Positions 26,594-35,230 are shown, counted from the first letter of the stretch. The stretch is DNA of 64,000 nucleotides from Geothermobacter hydrogeniphilus (GCF_002093115.1 NZ_NAAD01000008.1:1-64000); one strand, 5' to 3'. Translations and numbers: made by a program. The notes: a model not told the origin generated them from the sequence alone.

Positions 26594-26985
26594 CGGCCGA
26601 TGACCTGCAGCTGGACGCGTCGTCGCCGCGGACCGTCGAATTCGCAGAACCAGATCCCCTGCCAGGTGCCGAGCTGCGGCTGGCCATCCTCGATGATCAG
26701 GGTTTCGCCGGCGCCGACCAGGCTGCTCTTCAGGTGCGCGGCGCTGTTGCCTTCGAGGTGCCGGTAGTTGTCTTCAAAGGGAACCAGCTTGTTCAGTTCC
26801 ATCACCAGGTCGCGGACCACATCCGGGTCGGCATTTTCGTTGATGGTGATCGCGGCGGTGGTGTGGGGTGTGCAGAGGACGCAGATGCCGGAGCGGATGC
26901 CGCTGTCGGCAACGGCCTGCCGCACCTGATCCGTGATGTCAATCATCTCCACCCGCTGTCGGCTGAGAACTTCGAAGGTGGTCAT
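26590..26985 (-). CDS. YjbQ family (UPF0047) protein
   Basis: 131 residues. The UPF0047 fold is marked by GICVLCTPHTTAAITINENADPD-like residues (seen as VLCTPHTT, then AITINENADPD), NYRHLEGNSAAHLKSSLVG and LGTWQGIWFCEFDGPR. Members have a weak thiamine-phosphate-synthase-like activity but the true function is not settled. Its ATG overlaps the hydrolase stop by 4 bp and its stop the DUF362 start by 4 bp: one coupled operon. Confidence 0.9.
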   Translation of the reverse strand: MTTFEVLSRQRVEMIDITDQVRQAVADSGIRSGICVLCTPHTTAAITINENADPDVVRDLVMELNKLVPFEDNYRHLEGNSAAHLKSSLVGAGETLIIEDGQPQLGTWQGIWFCEFDGPRRRRVQLQVIGR

Positions 26986-27815
26986 GCCGTGGAATCTTCG
27001 AGGGCTTTGAGTACTGCTGCCACGGCGGATTTCTTATACAGCAGGCCCATGTGTCCCATGCCCTGCAGTTCGATCTCGCGGCTACCATTCAGTCGGGCGG
27101 AGGCGGCCGGGATGACAATATTGTCGTGGCGGCTGTAGATGGAGGTCAGGGGGATGTCGGACGGCAGTTTGCTGGCATTGAGTTCGGCCAGAAAGGTTGA
27201 TCCGGGCAACAGGTTGCGGGCCAGCGGGCTGACGGCGAAGGGGGCGAGTTTCGAGCCGCCGTTCGGAGTCCCGAGCTGGATGCAGTGCGCCACCCGCGCC
27301 GCGCCGCCGCGGCGCTGGATATAGTTGCGGGCGAGGATGCCGCCCATTGAGTGACCGATGAGAATGACCTGCTCGACCCCGGCCTGCAGGCGCAGTCGGT
27401 CGACCTTCTTGGCGATCAGTTCGGTGAGGACCTCAATGTCATGCCAGGCTGACAGGTGCAGGCTGTAAATCGTGCGATAGCCGGCCCGCTTCAGCCGCCA
27501 CTTCAACCACCACCAGCAGGAGCGGTTGTGAAACAGCCCGTGCAGCAGAATAATTGGAGGCTTGCCGCCGTCAACTGTCGGTTTTTCTTTCGGCCAGATC
27601 CAGCCGAGCGGGTGCAACACCACGCTGACGAACAGCAGCAACGTTTCGCTGACCAGCAGCCGCAGGGCCAGCAGCAGGCGACGCGGGGCGAAACGCTGTT
27701 CCAGCAGTTGCGGACTGAGGTTGGCCGACTCGTACCAGTAGATGGCGTAGGAGAGCAGCGTGATCAGTGCCACGATCGCGAAGACGATGGCTAACATATT
27801 GAAAAATATATGCAT
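26982..27815 (-). CDS. membrane-anchored alpha/beta hydrolase, lipase-like
   Basis: 277 residues from ATG 27815 (MHIFFNMLAIVFA) with an AAGGA site. A hydrophobic N-terminal helix (residues 6-24) and a second (LLLFVSVVLHPLGW) anchor it. The hydrolase core has HGLFHNRSCWWW (oxyanion), nucleophile GHSMGG, and a His in QGMGHMGL. The layout resembles EstA/lipase class 2 proteins acting on esters at the membrane. First gene of the hydrolase-yjbQ-DUF362 operon. Confidence 0.85.
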   Translation of the reverse strand: MHIFFNMLAIVFAIVALITLLSYAIYWYESANLSPQLLEQRFAPRRLLLALRLLVSETLLLFVSVVLHPLGWIWPKEKPTVDGGKPPIILLHGLFHNRSCWWWLKWRLKRAGYRTIYSLHLSAWHDIEVLTELIAKKVDRLRLQAGVEQVILIGHSMGGILARNYIQRRGGAARVAHCIQLGTPNGGSKLAPFAVSPLARNLLPGSTFLAELNASKLPSDIPLTSIYSRHDNIVIPAASARLNGSREIELQGMGHMGLLYKKSAVAAVLKALEDSTA

Positions 27816-27930
27816 ATTGAGATCCTTGCAGGGGCACCAATTATGCCATGGGACCACCCGTCCGTCAAACATGACGGATATGTCCCAAGTCCACCAGCTG
27901 TTTTGTGGACCGAGGGTGGCGGAACGGGTG

Positions 27931-28022
27931 GAGATGCGAGGCGCCGCGCCGTTTCGGGCGCAAACGTAGCCGAGCTACGTTGAGCACCGAAGCGGTGAAG
28001 GCAACGAAGCAGATTCAGCCGT
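27931..28022. repeat. long palindromic repeat, family B copy 2 (diverged)
   Basis: Same layout as 20779-20899 in the opposite sense: GAGATGCGAGGCG at one side, AACGTAGC/GCTACGTT at the centre (27963-27981, perfect), GGCAACGAAGCAGATTCAGCC at the other. It lies 68 bp before the recombinase gene. Only parts match the first copy. Confidence 0.55.
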
Positions 28023-28089
28023 AACGACAGCCGAATCCCGAAATTGTCGGTGGATTTGGGATATGTTTTCCTTGTGCTACAATTCTCTG

Positions 28090-28998
28090 ATGGAAGAGCA
28101 ATTGCAGCGGTTTTATCGCCACCTCGACGTTGAACGCAACCTGTCGGTGCATACCCGTAAGGCCTACCGGCGCGACCTGGAGGAATTTATCCGCTGCGCT
28201 CGTGGCTATCTCGGCCTGGAGGAAGGGCAGGCGTTCCGGGTCGACCGGGTCGACCGCCTGCTGCTGCGGCGGCATCTGGCCGAACTGCACCGGCGCAACC
28301 GCAAGTCGACCATTGCCCGCAAGCTGGCCGCTCTGCGGACCTTTTTCCGTTTCCTGGTGCGTGAGGGGGATCTTGACGCCAATCCCGGCGAGCTGATCGC
28401 GACCCCGCGGCAGGACAAGTACCTGCCCTGTACCCTCTCTGTCGACGAGGTGTTCGGACTGCTCGATCATGGCGGTGACGGGGATCTTCTCGCCCTGCGC
28501 GATCAGGCGATGTTCGAGCTGCTCTACAGCAGCGGGCTGCGGGTCGGGGAGCTGACCGGGCTCGACGTCGGAGATCTCGACCTTGCCGCCGGCCTGGTGC
28601 GGGTGCTCGGCAAGGGAAGCAAGGAGCGGATCGTTCCCGTCGGCACCAAGGCGCTGGCCGCGTTGCGGACCTATCTCGACGCACGCTCCGCTGTCGCCCC
28701 GGATCACCCCCTCTTTCTCAACTGCCGGGGCGGCCGCCTGAGTCCGCGCAGTGTCCAGCGGCAGCTCAAACGCCGGCTGCTGAAAAGCGACGTTTTGCGT
28801 GACGCTTCCCCCCATGCCCTGCGACATTCCTTCGCCACTCACCTGCTCGATTCCGGTGCCGACCTGCGCGCCATTCAGGAGCTGCTCGGTCACGCCTCGC
28901 TCTCCACCACGCAGAAATACACCCGGGTCAGTATTGAACACCTGACCAGCGTCTATGACCAGGCGCACCCCCGCAGCCGCAAAAAAACGTCATCCTGA
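28090..28998 (+). CDS. tyrosine recombinase XerC-like
   Basis: 302 residues from ATG 28090 (MEEQLQRFYRHL). The SAM-like N-terminal domain is residues 1-90. Catalytic residues: Arg in SSGLRVGELTGLD, Lys in GKGSKER, His-x-x-Arg in PHALRHSFATHLL, His in LLGHASLSTTQ, and the Tyr in KYTRVS. This is the full RKHRHY set. XerC resolves chromosome dimers with XerD at dif; no dif site was identified here. A second Xer is not in this window, so XerD is an alternative name. Confidence 0.93.
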   Translation: MEEQLQRFYRHLDVERNLSVHTRKAYRRDLEEFIRCARGYLGLEEGQAFRVDRVDRLLLRRHLAELHRRNRKSTIARKLAALRTFFRFLVREGDLDANPGELIATPRQDKYLPCTLSVDEVFGLLDHGGDGDLLALRDQAMFELLYSSGLRVGELTGLDVGDLDLAAGLVRVLGKGSKERIVPVGTKALAALRTYLDARSAVAPDHPLFLNCRGGRLSPRSVQRQLKRRLLKSDVLRDASPHALRHSFATHLLDSGADLRAIQELLGHASLSTTQKYTRVSIEHLTSVYDQAHPRSRKKTSS

Positions 28999-29039
28999 AT
29001 GTTCTCGATCGATGCTCATGCAAGGGGCTGATAATCAAG

Positions 29040-29064
29040 TGACTAAAAATGACTAAATAGGTCA
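29040..29064 (+). promoter_or_regulatory. candidate operator upstream of peroxiredoxin
   Basis: Two direct TGACTAAA repeats, 11 bp apart in register, with the second one forming an inverted repeat TGAC-N7-GTCA. It lies immediately upstream of the -35 box. A GACT-based site is reminiscent of Rrf2/IscR-type redox regulators, but the factor is not identified. Confidence 0.4.
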
Positions 29065-29072
29065 GATTTTGC

Positions 29073-29100
29073 TTGACAGTCGTGAGTCGCTGAGTAGAAT
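29073..29100 (+). promoter_or_regulatory. sigma-70-type promoter of peroxiredoxin
   Basis: TTGACA (29073-29078) and TAGAAT (29095-29100) with a 16-bp spacer; the ATG is 53 bp downstream. Both boxes are near consensus. Confidence 0.75.
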
Positions 29101-29152
29101 TGTCAGGAAATTTCGGTTCCACCAACAACAGACAAACAAGGAGATGAATATC

Positions 29153-29755
29153 ATGAGTGTTCTGGTTGGAAAGCAGGCCCCCGAGTTCACCGCCGCCGCC
29201 GTCATGCCCGACGGCAGCATCAATGCCGAGTTCAAGCTCGCCGATTACAAGGGCAAGTATGTTGTCCTGTTTTTCTATCCGCTGGATTTCACCTTTGTCT
29301 GCCCGACCGAGCTGATCGCTTTCTCCAAGCGCATCAAGGAATTCGAAGAGCGCGGCGTGCAGGTCATCGGCTGCTCCATCGACTCCCAGTTCACCCACGT
29401 CGCCTGGCGCAACACCCCGGTTGAAGAGGGCGGAATCGGCCAGGTCACCTATCCGCTGGTCGCGGATGTCAAGCATCAGATCTGCCAGGCCTACGACGTT
29501 GAATTCGAAGCCGGAGGCGTCGCCTTCCGCGGTTCCTTCCTGATCGACAAGGAAGGCGTCGTTCGTCACCAGGTGGTCAACGATCTGCCGCTGGGTCGCA
29601 ACGTCGACGAAATGCTGCGCATGATCGATGCCCTGCAGTTCACCGAACAGTACGGCGAAGTCTGCCCCGCCGGCTGGAACAAGGGGGATGAAGGGATGAA
29701 GCCGAACGCCGAAGGCGTCGCCTCCTACCTTGCCTCCAACGCCGAGAAGCTGTAG
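29153..29755 (+). CDS. typical 2-Cys peroxiredoxin (AhpC/Prx1)
   Basis: 200 residues from ATG 29153 (MSVLVGKQAPEF) with an AAGGAG site; an earlier in-frame ATG at 29144 overlaps the ribosome site. Peroxidatic Cys50 is in FTFVCPTELIAF and resolving Cys in GEVCPAGWNKG near residue 170. Residues GGIGQV before the catalytic Arg stretch are typical of sensitive 2-Cys enzymes. It reduces hydrogen and organic peroxides with thiol donors. A strong promoter with a possible redox operator lies upstream and a terminator downstream. Confidence 0.95.
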   Translation: MSVLVGKQAPEFTAAAVMPDGSINAEFKLADYKGKYVVLFFYPLDFTFVCPTELIAFSKRIKEFEERGVQVIGCSIDSQFTHVAWRNTPVEEGGIGQVTYPLVADVKHQICQAYDVEFEAGGVAFRGSFLIDKEGVVRHQVVNDLPLGRNVDEMLRMIDALQFTEQYGEVCPAGWNKGDEGMKPNAEGVASYLASNAEKL

Positions 29756-29804
29756 AGTGAGGGAAGCGGCGAGGTGTTGCCGCTTTGGATTATTTTGTCA
29801 ACAA

Positions 29805-29842
29805 ACAAGGGGGCCCCGGAAGGGGGCCCCTTGTTCTTTTTT
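29805..29842 (+). terminator. terminator after peroxiredoxin
   Basis: Hairpin ACAAGGGGGCCCC with its complement GGGGCCCCTTGT around a CGGAA-type loop, then TTCTTTTTT. It ends the peroxiredoxin transcript just before the U32 gene. Confidence 0.93.
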
Positions 29843-29864
29843 GGGCGGAAAAGAGAGCTGAACG

Positions 29865-31148
29865 ATGAGACTGAGTGTCGCCACCAATTTCGATCCGCAG
29901 TTGATTGAATCCCTGAAGGATTATCCGGTTGTCGAGTTGTTCGGCAAGTTGCGGGAGGACGTGGTCGGGGGAGGGCGGGCGCCCTACCAGCTGGGCAAGG
30001 TTTCCCGCCGGCAGCTTGCCGAACATGTCGCCCAGGCGCGGGACGCCGGAATCGCCTTCAACTATCTGCTCAATGCCGCCTGCCTGGGGAACGTTGAAAT
30101 CACCCGCCAGGGGCAGAAGAAAATCAACCAGCTGCTGGAGTGGATCAGCCGCATCGGCGTGACCTCGGTGACCGTCGCCACCCCCTTCATGCTGCAGCTG
30201 GTCAAGACCCGGTTCCCGCAGCTGCGGGTCCGTATCTCCGTATTCGCTGGCGTCGACCGGGTGCGCAAGGCCCAGATGTGGGAGGAGATGGGAGCGGACT
30301 GCATCGTGCTTGACAGCATCCTGGTCAACCGCGAGCTGCAGACCCTGCGGGAGATCCGCAAGGCGGTCCGTTGCGACCTGGAACTGATGGCCAACAACAA
30401 CTGCCTGTCCGGTTGTTCCATGTCGCCGATGCACATGAACGCCCTGGCGCATGCCGGCCAGACCGGGAGTGAGAACAAGGGTTTTTTCGTCGACTGGTGC
30501 TTTCTCAAATGTACCGCGATGAAACTGGAAGATCCGGTTAATTACATCCGTTCCGAGTGGATTCGTCCCGATGATCTGCCGGTCTATGAAGAGTTGGGCT
30601 ACGATCTGTTCAAGATCGCCGAGCGCGACCTGCCGACCGAGATTCTGCTGGCCCGGGTCAAGGCCTATGCCGCCCGGCGTTTTGACGGCAACCTGCTTGA
30701 TCTCATTCAGCCGTACGGGTTTCAGGGGATCAAGGAGGGGGCCCGTTATTATCGTCGCGGGCTCGGTTGGATGCTGCGGTTCCTGATCCGTCCGGGTCTG
30801 GTCAACCCGTTGCGGTTGATGCCGCTGAAACGGTTGGCGGAGCTGCGCGGCATGATCCGGCCGCTGGAGGGGGATCCGCCGGTCTACATCGACAATCGCG
30901 CCCTGGACGGGTTCCTGGAGCGGTTCCAGGATCAGAGTTGCCGCGATGTTGATTGCGAAGATTGCCGCTGGTGCCACCAGTTCGCCGCCAGGGCGGTTCG
31001 AATCGACACCGCCAGTCGGGATCAGGCCCTTGCCGCCTATGCTGAACTTTTCGATTCGATGCATGGCGGCGATATGTGGCGCTATCTGCCGCGGAAGAAG
31101 GACGGAGTGCCGCAGGGGAGTTGTCGTGACCCGGAATGTTCAGGGTGA
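29865..31148 (+). CDS. U32 peptidase-family-like Fe-S protein
   Basis: 427 residues. The N-terminal TIM-barrel-like part (LSVATNFDPQLIESL, VFAGVDRVRKAQMWEEMGADCIVL) resembles the U32 family. Cys residues in NNNCLSGCS and FFVDWCFLKC match the [4Fe-4S]-binding pattern of UbiU/UbiV/RlhA-type members, which are not proteases but act in oxygen-independent hydroxylations. A further set, CRDVDCEDCRWC, is near the C-terminus. The substrate (quinone, RNA or other) cannot be predicted. It ends convergent with iscU by 9 bp. Confidence 0.75.
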   Translation: MRLSVATNFDPQLIESLKDYPVVELFGKLREDVVGGGRAPYQLGKVSRRQLAEHVAQARDAGIAFNYLLNAACLGNVEITRQGQKKINQLLEWISRIGVTSVTVATPFMLQLVKTRFPQLRVRISVFAGVDRVRKAQMWEEMGADCIVLDSILVNRELQTLREIRKAVRCDLELMANNNCLSGCSMSPMHMNALAHAGQTGSENKGFFVDWCFLKCTAMKLEDPVNYIRSEWIRPDDLPVYEELGYDLFKIAERDLPTEILLARVKAYAARRFDGNLLDLIQPYGFQGIKEGARYYRRGLGWMLRFLIRPGLVNPLRLMPLKRLAELRGMIRPLEGDPPVYIDNRALDGFLERFQDQSCRDVDCEDCRWCHQFAARAVRIDTASRDQALAAYAELFDSMHGGDMWRYLPRKKDGVPQGSCRDPECSG

Positions 31149-31511
31149 GCGGCGCGCGCGGTAATCCCGGATGGCCGCGTGCAGGGCGTCGGCGGCCAGG
31201 TTGGAACAGCTCAGTTTCTCTTCCGGCAGGCCACCGAGAGCGGCGGCGACATCCGCGTTGCTGATCCGCAGCGCCTGCTGCAGGGTCTTGCCGTTCGCCA
31301 GTTCCGTCACCATTGACGAGGTGGCGATGGCGGCCGCGCAACCGAAGGTCTTGAAGCGGATAGCGGTGATGATATCCCGTTCAACCCGCAGGGTGATGCG
31401 CATGATATCGCCGCAGTTGATATCTCCAACCTCGCCGATGCCGTCGGCATCTTCCAGTTCGCCGGCATTGCGCGGGTGATAGAAATGATCTTTGACGGTT
31501 TCGTTGTACAT
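31140..31511 (-). CDS. iscU: IscU-type Fe-S scaffold protein
   Basis: 123 residues. The three cluster ligands Cys33 (INCGD, with Asp35), Cys58 (TFGCAAAIATSS) and Cys102 (KLSCSNLAADALH) match IscU. It lacks the ferredoxin-docking region of full NifU. It assembles [2Fe-2S]/[4Fe-4S] clusters from IscS sulfur. Odd context: it is the last gene of the tupABC operon, 6 bp from tupC, not with iscS or hscBA. The W/Mo enzymes nearby need several Fe-S clusters, which may explain it. Confidence 0.88.
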   Translation of the reverse strand: MYNETVKDHFYHPRNAGELEDADGIGEVGDINCGDIMRITLRVERDIITAIRFKTFGCAAAIATSSMVTELANGKTLQQALRISNADVAAALGGLPEEKLSCSNLAADALHAAIRDYRARRSP

Positions 31512-31517
31512 GAGTTT

Positions 31518-32222
31518 CTAAGCCCGGGCCTGCAGCGGGACGGGATCTGATTCCAGCTGCTTTTCATCGTCCTTCGGGAGTGTGAGGATCCCGTCGCGCA
31601 ACGGCAACAGCCTGGTTTTCAACCGTCGCGGCTGCTGCTGGTCATGGCCGGCCAGGACCACGGTCACGCCCTTGTCGGACAGGTCGGTGATCAGTTTTTC
31701 GAACATCGGCAGCGCCTCGGTGTCCAGCCCGGCGCTCGCTTCGTCCAGCAGCAGCAGCCTCGGGCGCAGCACCAGCGCCCGCGCCAGGGCTACCCGCTGG
31801 ACTTCACCGCCGGAGAGGTTGTCGCTGTGCCGGGATTCGAAACCCTCCAGGCCGACGGCCGCCAGGGCCCGTTCGATACGGCGGCGCTGCAGATCTCCCT
31901 TGATGTCCCGCAGGCGCAGGCCGAAGGCCAGGTTCTGGTAGACGGTGCCGTTGAAAAGAAACGGGCTTTGTTCAACCAGGGTGATCTGCCGGCGCAGTTG
32001 CTGCCGTTGCCTCGGGCCGGTCACCGGCTCACCGGCAAACCACAGTTCTCCCTGTTGCGGGACCAGCAGTTGCGCCAGCAGTTGCAGCAGGGTGCTTTTG
32101 CCCGCTCCGTTGGGACCGGTCAGCAGATAACGTCCACCGGCCTGCAGGTCGAGAGTGTTCACCCGCAGGGTGAAATTGTCGCGACGGAAAACGACATCGC
32201 GCAACCGCAGAAGATCGTCCAT
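31518..32222 (-). CDS. tupC: tungstate ABC transporter ATP-binding protein
   Basis: 234 residues from ATG 32222 (MDDLLRLRDVVF), with an AGAGG site; an upstream GTG at 32231 overlaps tupB. Walker A GPNGAGKSTLL, signature LSGGEVQRVALARAL, Walker B LLLLDEAS, H-loop AGHD. It powers the TupB channel. The tungstate call comes from its neighbours tupB and tupA. Confidence 0.9.
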   Translation of the reverse strand: MDDLLRLRDVVFRRDNFTLRVNTLDLQAGGRYLLTGPNGAGKSTLLQLLAQLLVPQQGELWFAGEPVTGPRQRQQLRRQITLVEQSPFLFNGTVYQNLAFGLRLRDIKGDLQRRRIERALAAVGLEGFESRHSDNLSGGEVQRVALARALVLRPRLLLLDEASAGLDTEALPMFEKLITDLSDKGVTVVLAGHDQQQPRRLKTRLLPLRDGILTLPKDDEKQLESDPVPLQARA

Positions 32223-32227
32223 TCGAT

Positions 32228-32914
32228 TCACCTCTGTTGCATCAGGTTGAGAAACAGGTTGATCATCAGTGCCACGCTCAGCAGCACCATGCCCAGCGCC
32301 AGCCCGAAGGCGAACTCGCCCTTGCTGGTCTCCAGGGCGATGGCGGTGGTCATGGTGCGGGTGTAGCCGCGGATGTTGCCGCCGAGCATCATCGCCACCC
32401 CGACCTCGGCGATCACCCGACCGAACCCGGCGACAATGGCCGCCATGACGCCGAAACGAACCTCCAGCAGCAGCTGCCAGGTGCCGCGCAGCCGGCCCGC
32501 CCCCAGGGTCAGGGCGGTCGGCAGGATGCGCGGGTCGGCGCCGGTCACCGCCGACAGGGTGTAATTGGCGATGATCGGGGTCGCCAGCACCGTCTGCCCG
32601 GCGATCATCGCCCAGGGGGTGAAAAGCAGCCCGAGACCGCCCAGCGGCCCCTGGCGGCTGAACAGTCCGAACAGCAGCAGCCCGACGACCACCGTCGGCA
32701 GGGCCATCAGGGTGTTCAGCAGGGTCAGGATGATCCGTCGTCCGGGAAAGGTGCCGACGCCGACCGCCGCTCCGAGCGGCACCCCCCAGACGGTCGAGAA
32801 CACCGTCGCTGTCAGGGAGGTTGCCAGGGAGACTCCGACGGCGCCCAGCACCTCCCCGTTGAGGTGGATGATCATGCCGAGCGCGGTGCCCAGCGATTCT
32901 AGCAGGTAACCCAA
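32228..32914 (-). CDS. tupB: tungstate ABC transporter permease
   Basis: 228 residues, five to six hydrophobic helices, with the ABC transporter coupling motif EVG (RVIAEVGVAMMLGGNI). A TTG start with a GGGAG site is likely, 12 bp after tupA. It forms the inner-membrane channel with TupC. Other tungsten/molybdenum systems (WtpB, ModB) share this fold; the TupA signature next door decides the name. Confidence 0.88.
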   Translation of the reverse strand: MGYLLESLGTALGMIIHLNGEVLGAVGVSLATSLTATVFSTVWGVPLGAAVGVGTFPGRRIILTLLNTLMALPTVVVGLLLFGLFSRQGPLGGLGLLFTPWAMIAGQTVLATPIIANYTLSAVTGADPRILPTALTLGAGRLRGTWQLLLEVRFGVMAAIVAGFGRVIAEVGVAMMLGGNIRGYTRTMTTAIALETSKGEFAFGLALGMVLLSVALMINLFLNLMQQR

Positions 32915-32926
32915 GTCAGGCTCCCG

Positions 32927-33721
32927 TCAATCCGCGACGTAAAAGAGCTGTTCACCGCCGCGGCGATAGCCGGTGATCAGTTTTCTGCCGGTGTCCGAAG
33001 TGAGGAAATCCATGAATTTCCGCGCCAGCTTGACCTTGACATGGGGGTGTCGGGCCGGGTTGACCATGATGACTCCGTAGGGATTGAACAATCTTTTGTC
33101 CCCTTCGACCATGACTCCGAGGTCAATCTTGTCCCGGTAGGCGAGGTAGGTGCCGCGGTCGCTCAGGGTATAGCCGCGACGTTCGTCGGCCATGGTCAGA
33201 ACCTCGCCCATGCCGCGGCCGGCCTCAAGGTACCAGTCGCCCTCCGCCTTGATACCGGCGGCTTTCCAGAGCTGGAGTTCGCGGGTGTTGGTACCGGAAT
33301 CATCCCCGCGGGAGACAAAGGTCGCCTGCGTCAGCGCGATTCTGGTCATCGCTGCCACCGCGTCCTTGAGTCCCTTGATGCCGGCCGGGTCGCTTTTGGG
33401 GCCGAGAATGACGAAATCGTTGTACATCACATCCCGCCGGTCGACGCCGTAGCCGGCGGCCACGAATTTGTCCTCCTTGCTGCGGGCGTGGACCAGCACC
33501 ACGTCGACATCGCCGGTTTCTCCAAGTTTCAGGGCCTTGCCGGTGCCGACGGCGATGACGTCGATGTGGCAGTCGTTGGCCTTTTCAAAGGGCGGCAGCA
33601 GTTCGGCCAGCAGCCCGGAATTTTCGGTCGAGGTGGTGGTCGCCAGGCGCAGATGCTCGATGGCGAAGGCGGGCATTGCGAGCAGGACCAGCAGGGTTGT
33701 TATCACGAAATGACGTAACAT
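32927..33721 (-). CDS. tupA: tungstate-binding periplasmic protein
   Basis: 264 residues from ATG 33721 (MLRHFVITTLLVLLAMPAFA signal peptide) with a GGGAGG site. Residues 28-38 are TTTSTENSGLL, the diagnostic TupA oxyanion-binding motif. It has a PBP-like fold with later VLVHARSKEDKFV and GDDSGTNTRE loops. TupA binds tungstate in preference to molybdate and delivers it to TupB. It starts the tupABC-iscU operon. Confidence 0.93.
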   Translation of the reverse strand: MLRHFVITTLLVLLAMPAFAIEHLRLATTTSTENSGLLAELLPPFEKANDCHIDVIAVGTGKALKLGETGDVDVVLVHARSKEDKFVAAGYGVDRRDVMYNDFVILGPKSDPAGIKGLKDAVAAMTRIALTQATFVSRGDDSGTNTRELQLWKAAGIKAEGDWYLEAGRGMGEVLTMADERRGYTLSDRGTYLAYRDKIDLGVMVEGDKRLFNPYGVIMVNPARHPHVKVKLARKFMDFLTSDTGRKLITGYRRGGEQLFYVAD

Positions 33722-33782
33722 GTTCTTTCCTCCCAAGGATCATCCGGATCCGGCATGGGCCGGATCCGGATTGACTGTTAAT

Positions 33783-33944
33783 CCTGAATCAGTGAGCCCC
33801 TTGTCGGCGTATAGCACAAGTCATTGCCCCGTCTGAGCTTCCCAAAAATCGCCAGCGAACCTATGGGTGCGCTTCAGATTTTTGAAAACCTCATTCAGGT
33901 CAAGCACTTGCACTCTCCATCCAACAGGAACTCACTGATTCAGG
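33783..33944 (+). mobile_element. palindromic MITE-like element, copy 4 (162 bp)
   Basis: Same termini as copy 1 and exact 5-bp direct repeats TTAAT on both flanks. The right-hand TTAAT overlaps the porin stop codon, so the insertion is exactly at the end of the porin gene and in front of tupA. Close in sequence to copy 1. Confidence 0.92.
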
Positions 33945-35201
33945 TTAATAGTAAAACTGCGCCTGCATTCTGAAAACCACATCATCGCCGTTGTTTTTCA
34001 GATCGTCCTGCACGAAGGTGAGATCGGTCTGCAGCTTGGCCAGATGCTTATTGAAGTAGTAGTTGACGCCGACCTGGGTTTCGGACTTGTCAAACTCTGC
34101 CGAGACCTGTCGGGTTGCCGTTTTGCTGTCGGAGTCGATGGCCGCATAACGTACGCCGACCTCCAGGGTCTGCGGGAGAACCTGGTAGCCCGCCTGCAGG
34201 TAATAACCGTCCGCATCCCAGTCCTCGCCAATTTCCGGGTCGGCATTCATGGCGTAATATTCGCCTGCCATGGTCAGGGCCGACCATTTGTAGTTGATGT
34301 TGGCTGTCATGACCTGCACCTTGAGGTCCTTTCCGTAGGCGGTGGTGAACTCTGCCTTGGTCATGGCATCGAGGTTGAGTGCCTTGTCGAGGACATCGTT
34401 GTCTTTGTCGAAATTGCTGCCGACGTCATCCCCCGTGACCGTGTTATAGGAAAATGAGGCGCCGAGGTTCAGCAGGGCTTTTTGGGGTGGAAAGCCTGCT
34501 TCATTCATCTTGAAGGAGCCCAGCGGGTTGATGTCGATGCGTCCGTTGTACATCAGGTGATTGTCGGGATTGCTGATGTTCGGACCATTGCCGTTAAACA
34601 CCCCGACGCGGTATTGCAGCAGTTTGTGTTTAAAACTGCCGGCAATCTGAATCCCCTGATCCCGTCCGAAATTGAAGGTGTCATTGGCCAGCGAGCGGTC
34701 GGGGAAAAGCTGCCGTGAAGCCGAAGTCAATTCCTGACGGGCCTGCGGGGGTTTGAACTGGCCACCCTGCAGCACCAGCGGAGCCCCGAATTTGTAATTG
34801 AGATAGGCATCTTCGGTTTTGAAGCCGCCGGCCATCTCTCCCTGAAATTTGTAACCGAATTTCCTGTTGACCAAGTGCCCTTTCAACTGAATTTTGAAAC
34901 GGCGGATATCAAAGTCACTCTTGTTGTTTCTGGCGGAGTCATCATAGTCGCTGTAGCGGTAAATCAACTGGGCATAGCCGCCGATCTGCGCCTTGTAGTT
35001 GCCGTCGGCTGTTTCGATCGTCATCCCCTTGCCCGGCTGGTAGTAGGCAAGAGCGGGATTCCTGGTGGCCTCGGCATAGTCTTCAGCGGTAATCACGCCT
35101 TTGTCTTTGAGGATATCCTCCAGGGTACGGGCCCTGGCTGCCGGAGTCAGACAGCCCATCAGTAAAACTGCTGCGACACACGAAATTACACTGCGAATCA
35201 T
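33945..35201 (-). CDS. outer-membrane porin, OprO/OprP-like
   Basis: 418 residues. A signal peptide ends near ARA, then an N-terminal helical/EF-like linker (LEDILKDKGVITAEDYAEA) and a 16-strand barrel (alternating polar/hydrophobic, last residues QFYY with a terminal aromatic). The family includes phosphate-selective porins; here it sits between tupA and a Moco/Tuco-type riboswitch, so an oxyanion (tungstate/molybdate) role is inferred. The stop codon falls in a 5-bp target duplication of element copy 4. Upstream is a 16-codon leader ORF and the riboswitch. Confidence 0.85.
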   Translation of the reverse strand: MIRSVISCVAAVLLMGCLTPAARARTLEDILKDKGVITAEDYAEATRNPALAYYQPGKGMTIETADGNYKAQIGGYAQLIYRYSDYDDSARNNKSDFDIRRFKIQLKGHLVNRKFGYKFQGEMAGGFKTEDAYLNYKFGAPLVLQGGQFKPPQARQELTSASRQLFPDRSLANDTFNFGRDQGIQIAGSFKHKLLQYRVGVFNGNGPNISNPDNHLMYNGRIDINPLGSFKMNEAGFPPQKALLNLGASFSYNTVTGDDVGSNFDKDNDVLDKALNLDAMTKAEFTTAYGKDLKVQVMTANINYKWSALTMAGEYYAMNADPEIGEDWDADGYYLQAGYQVLPQTLEVGVRYAAIDSDSKTATRQVSAEFDKSETQVGVNYYFNKHLAKLQTDLTFVQDDLKNNGDDVVFRMQAQFYY

Positions 35202-35230
35202 TGAACCATTCCTTCCTGTTAAATCTCAAT

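Noticed and set aside
28090-28998. Integrase of a genomic island because of the tyrosine recombinase
   Set aside because: Length and motifs are those of chromosomal XerC; no att duplication or island genes beside it.
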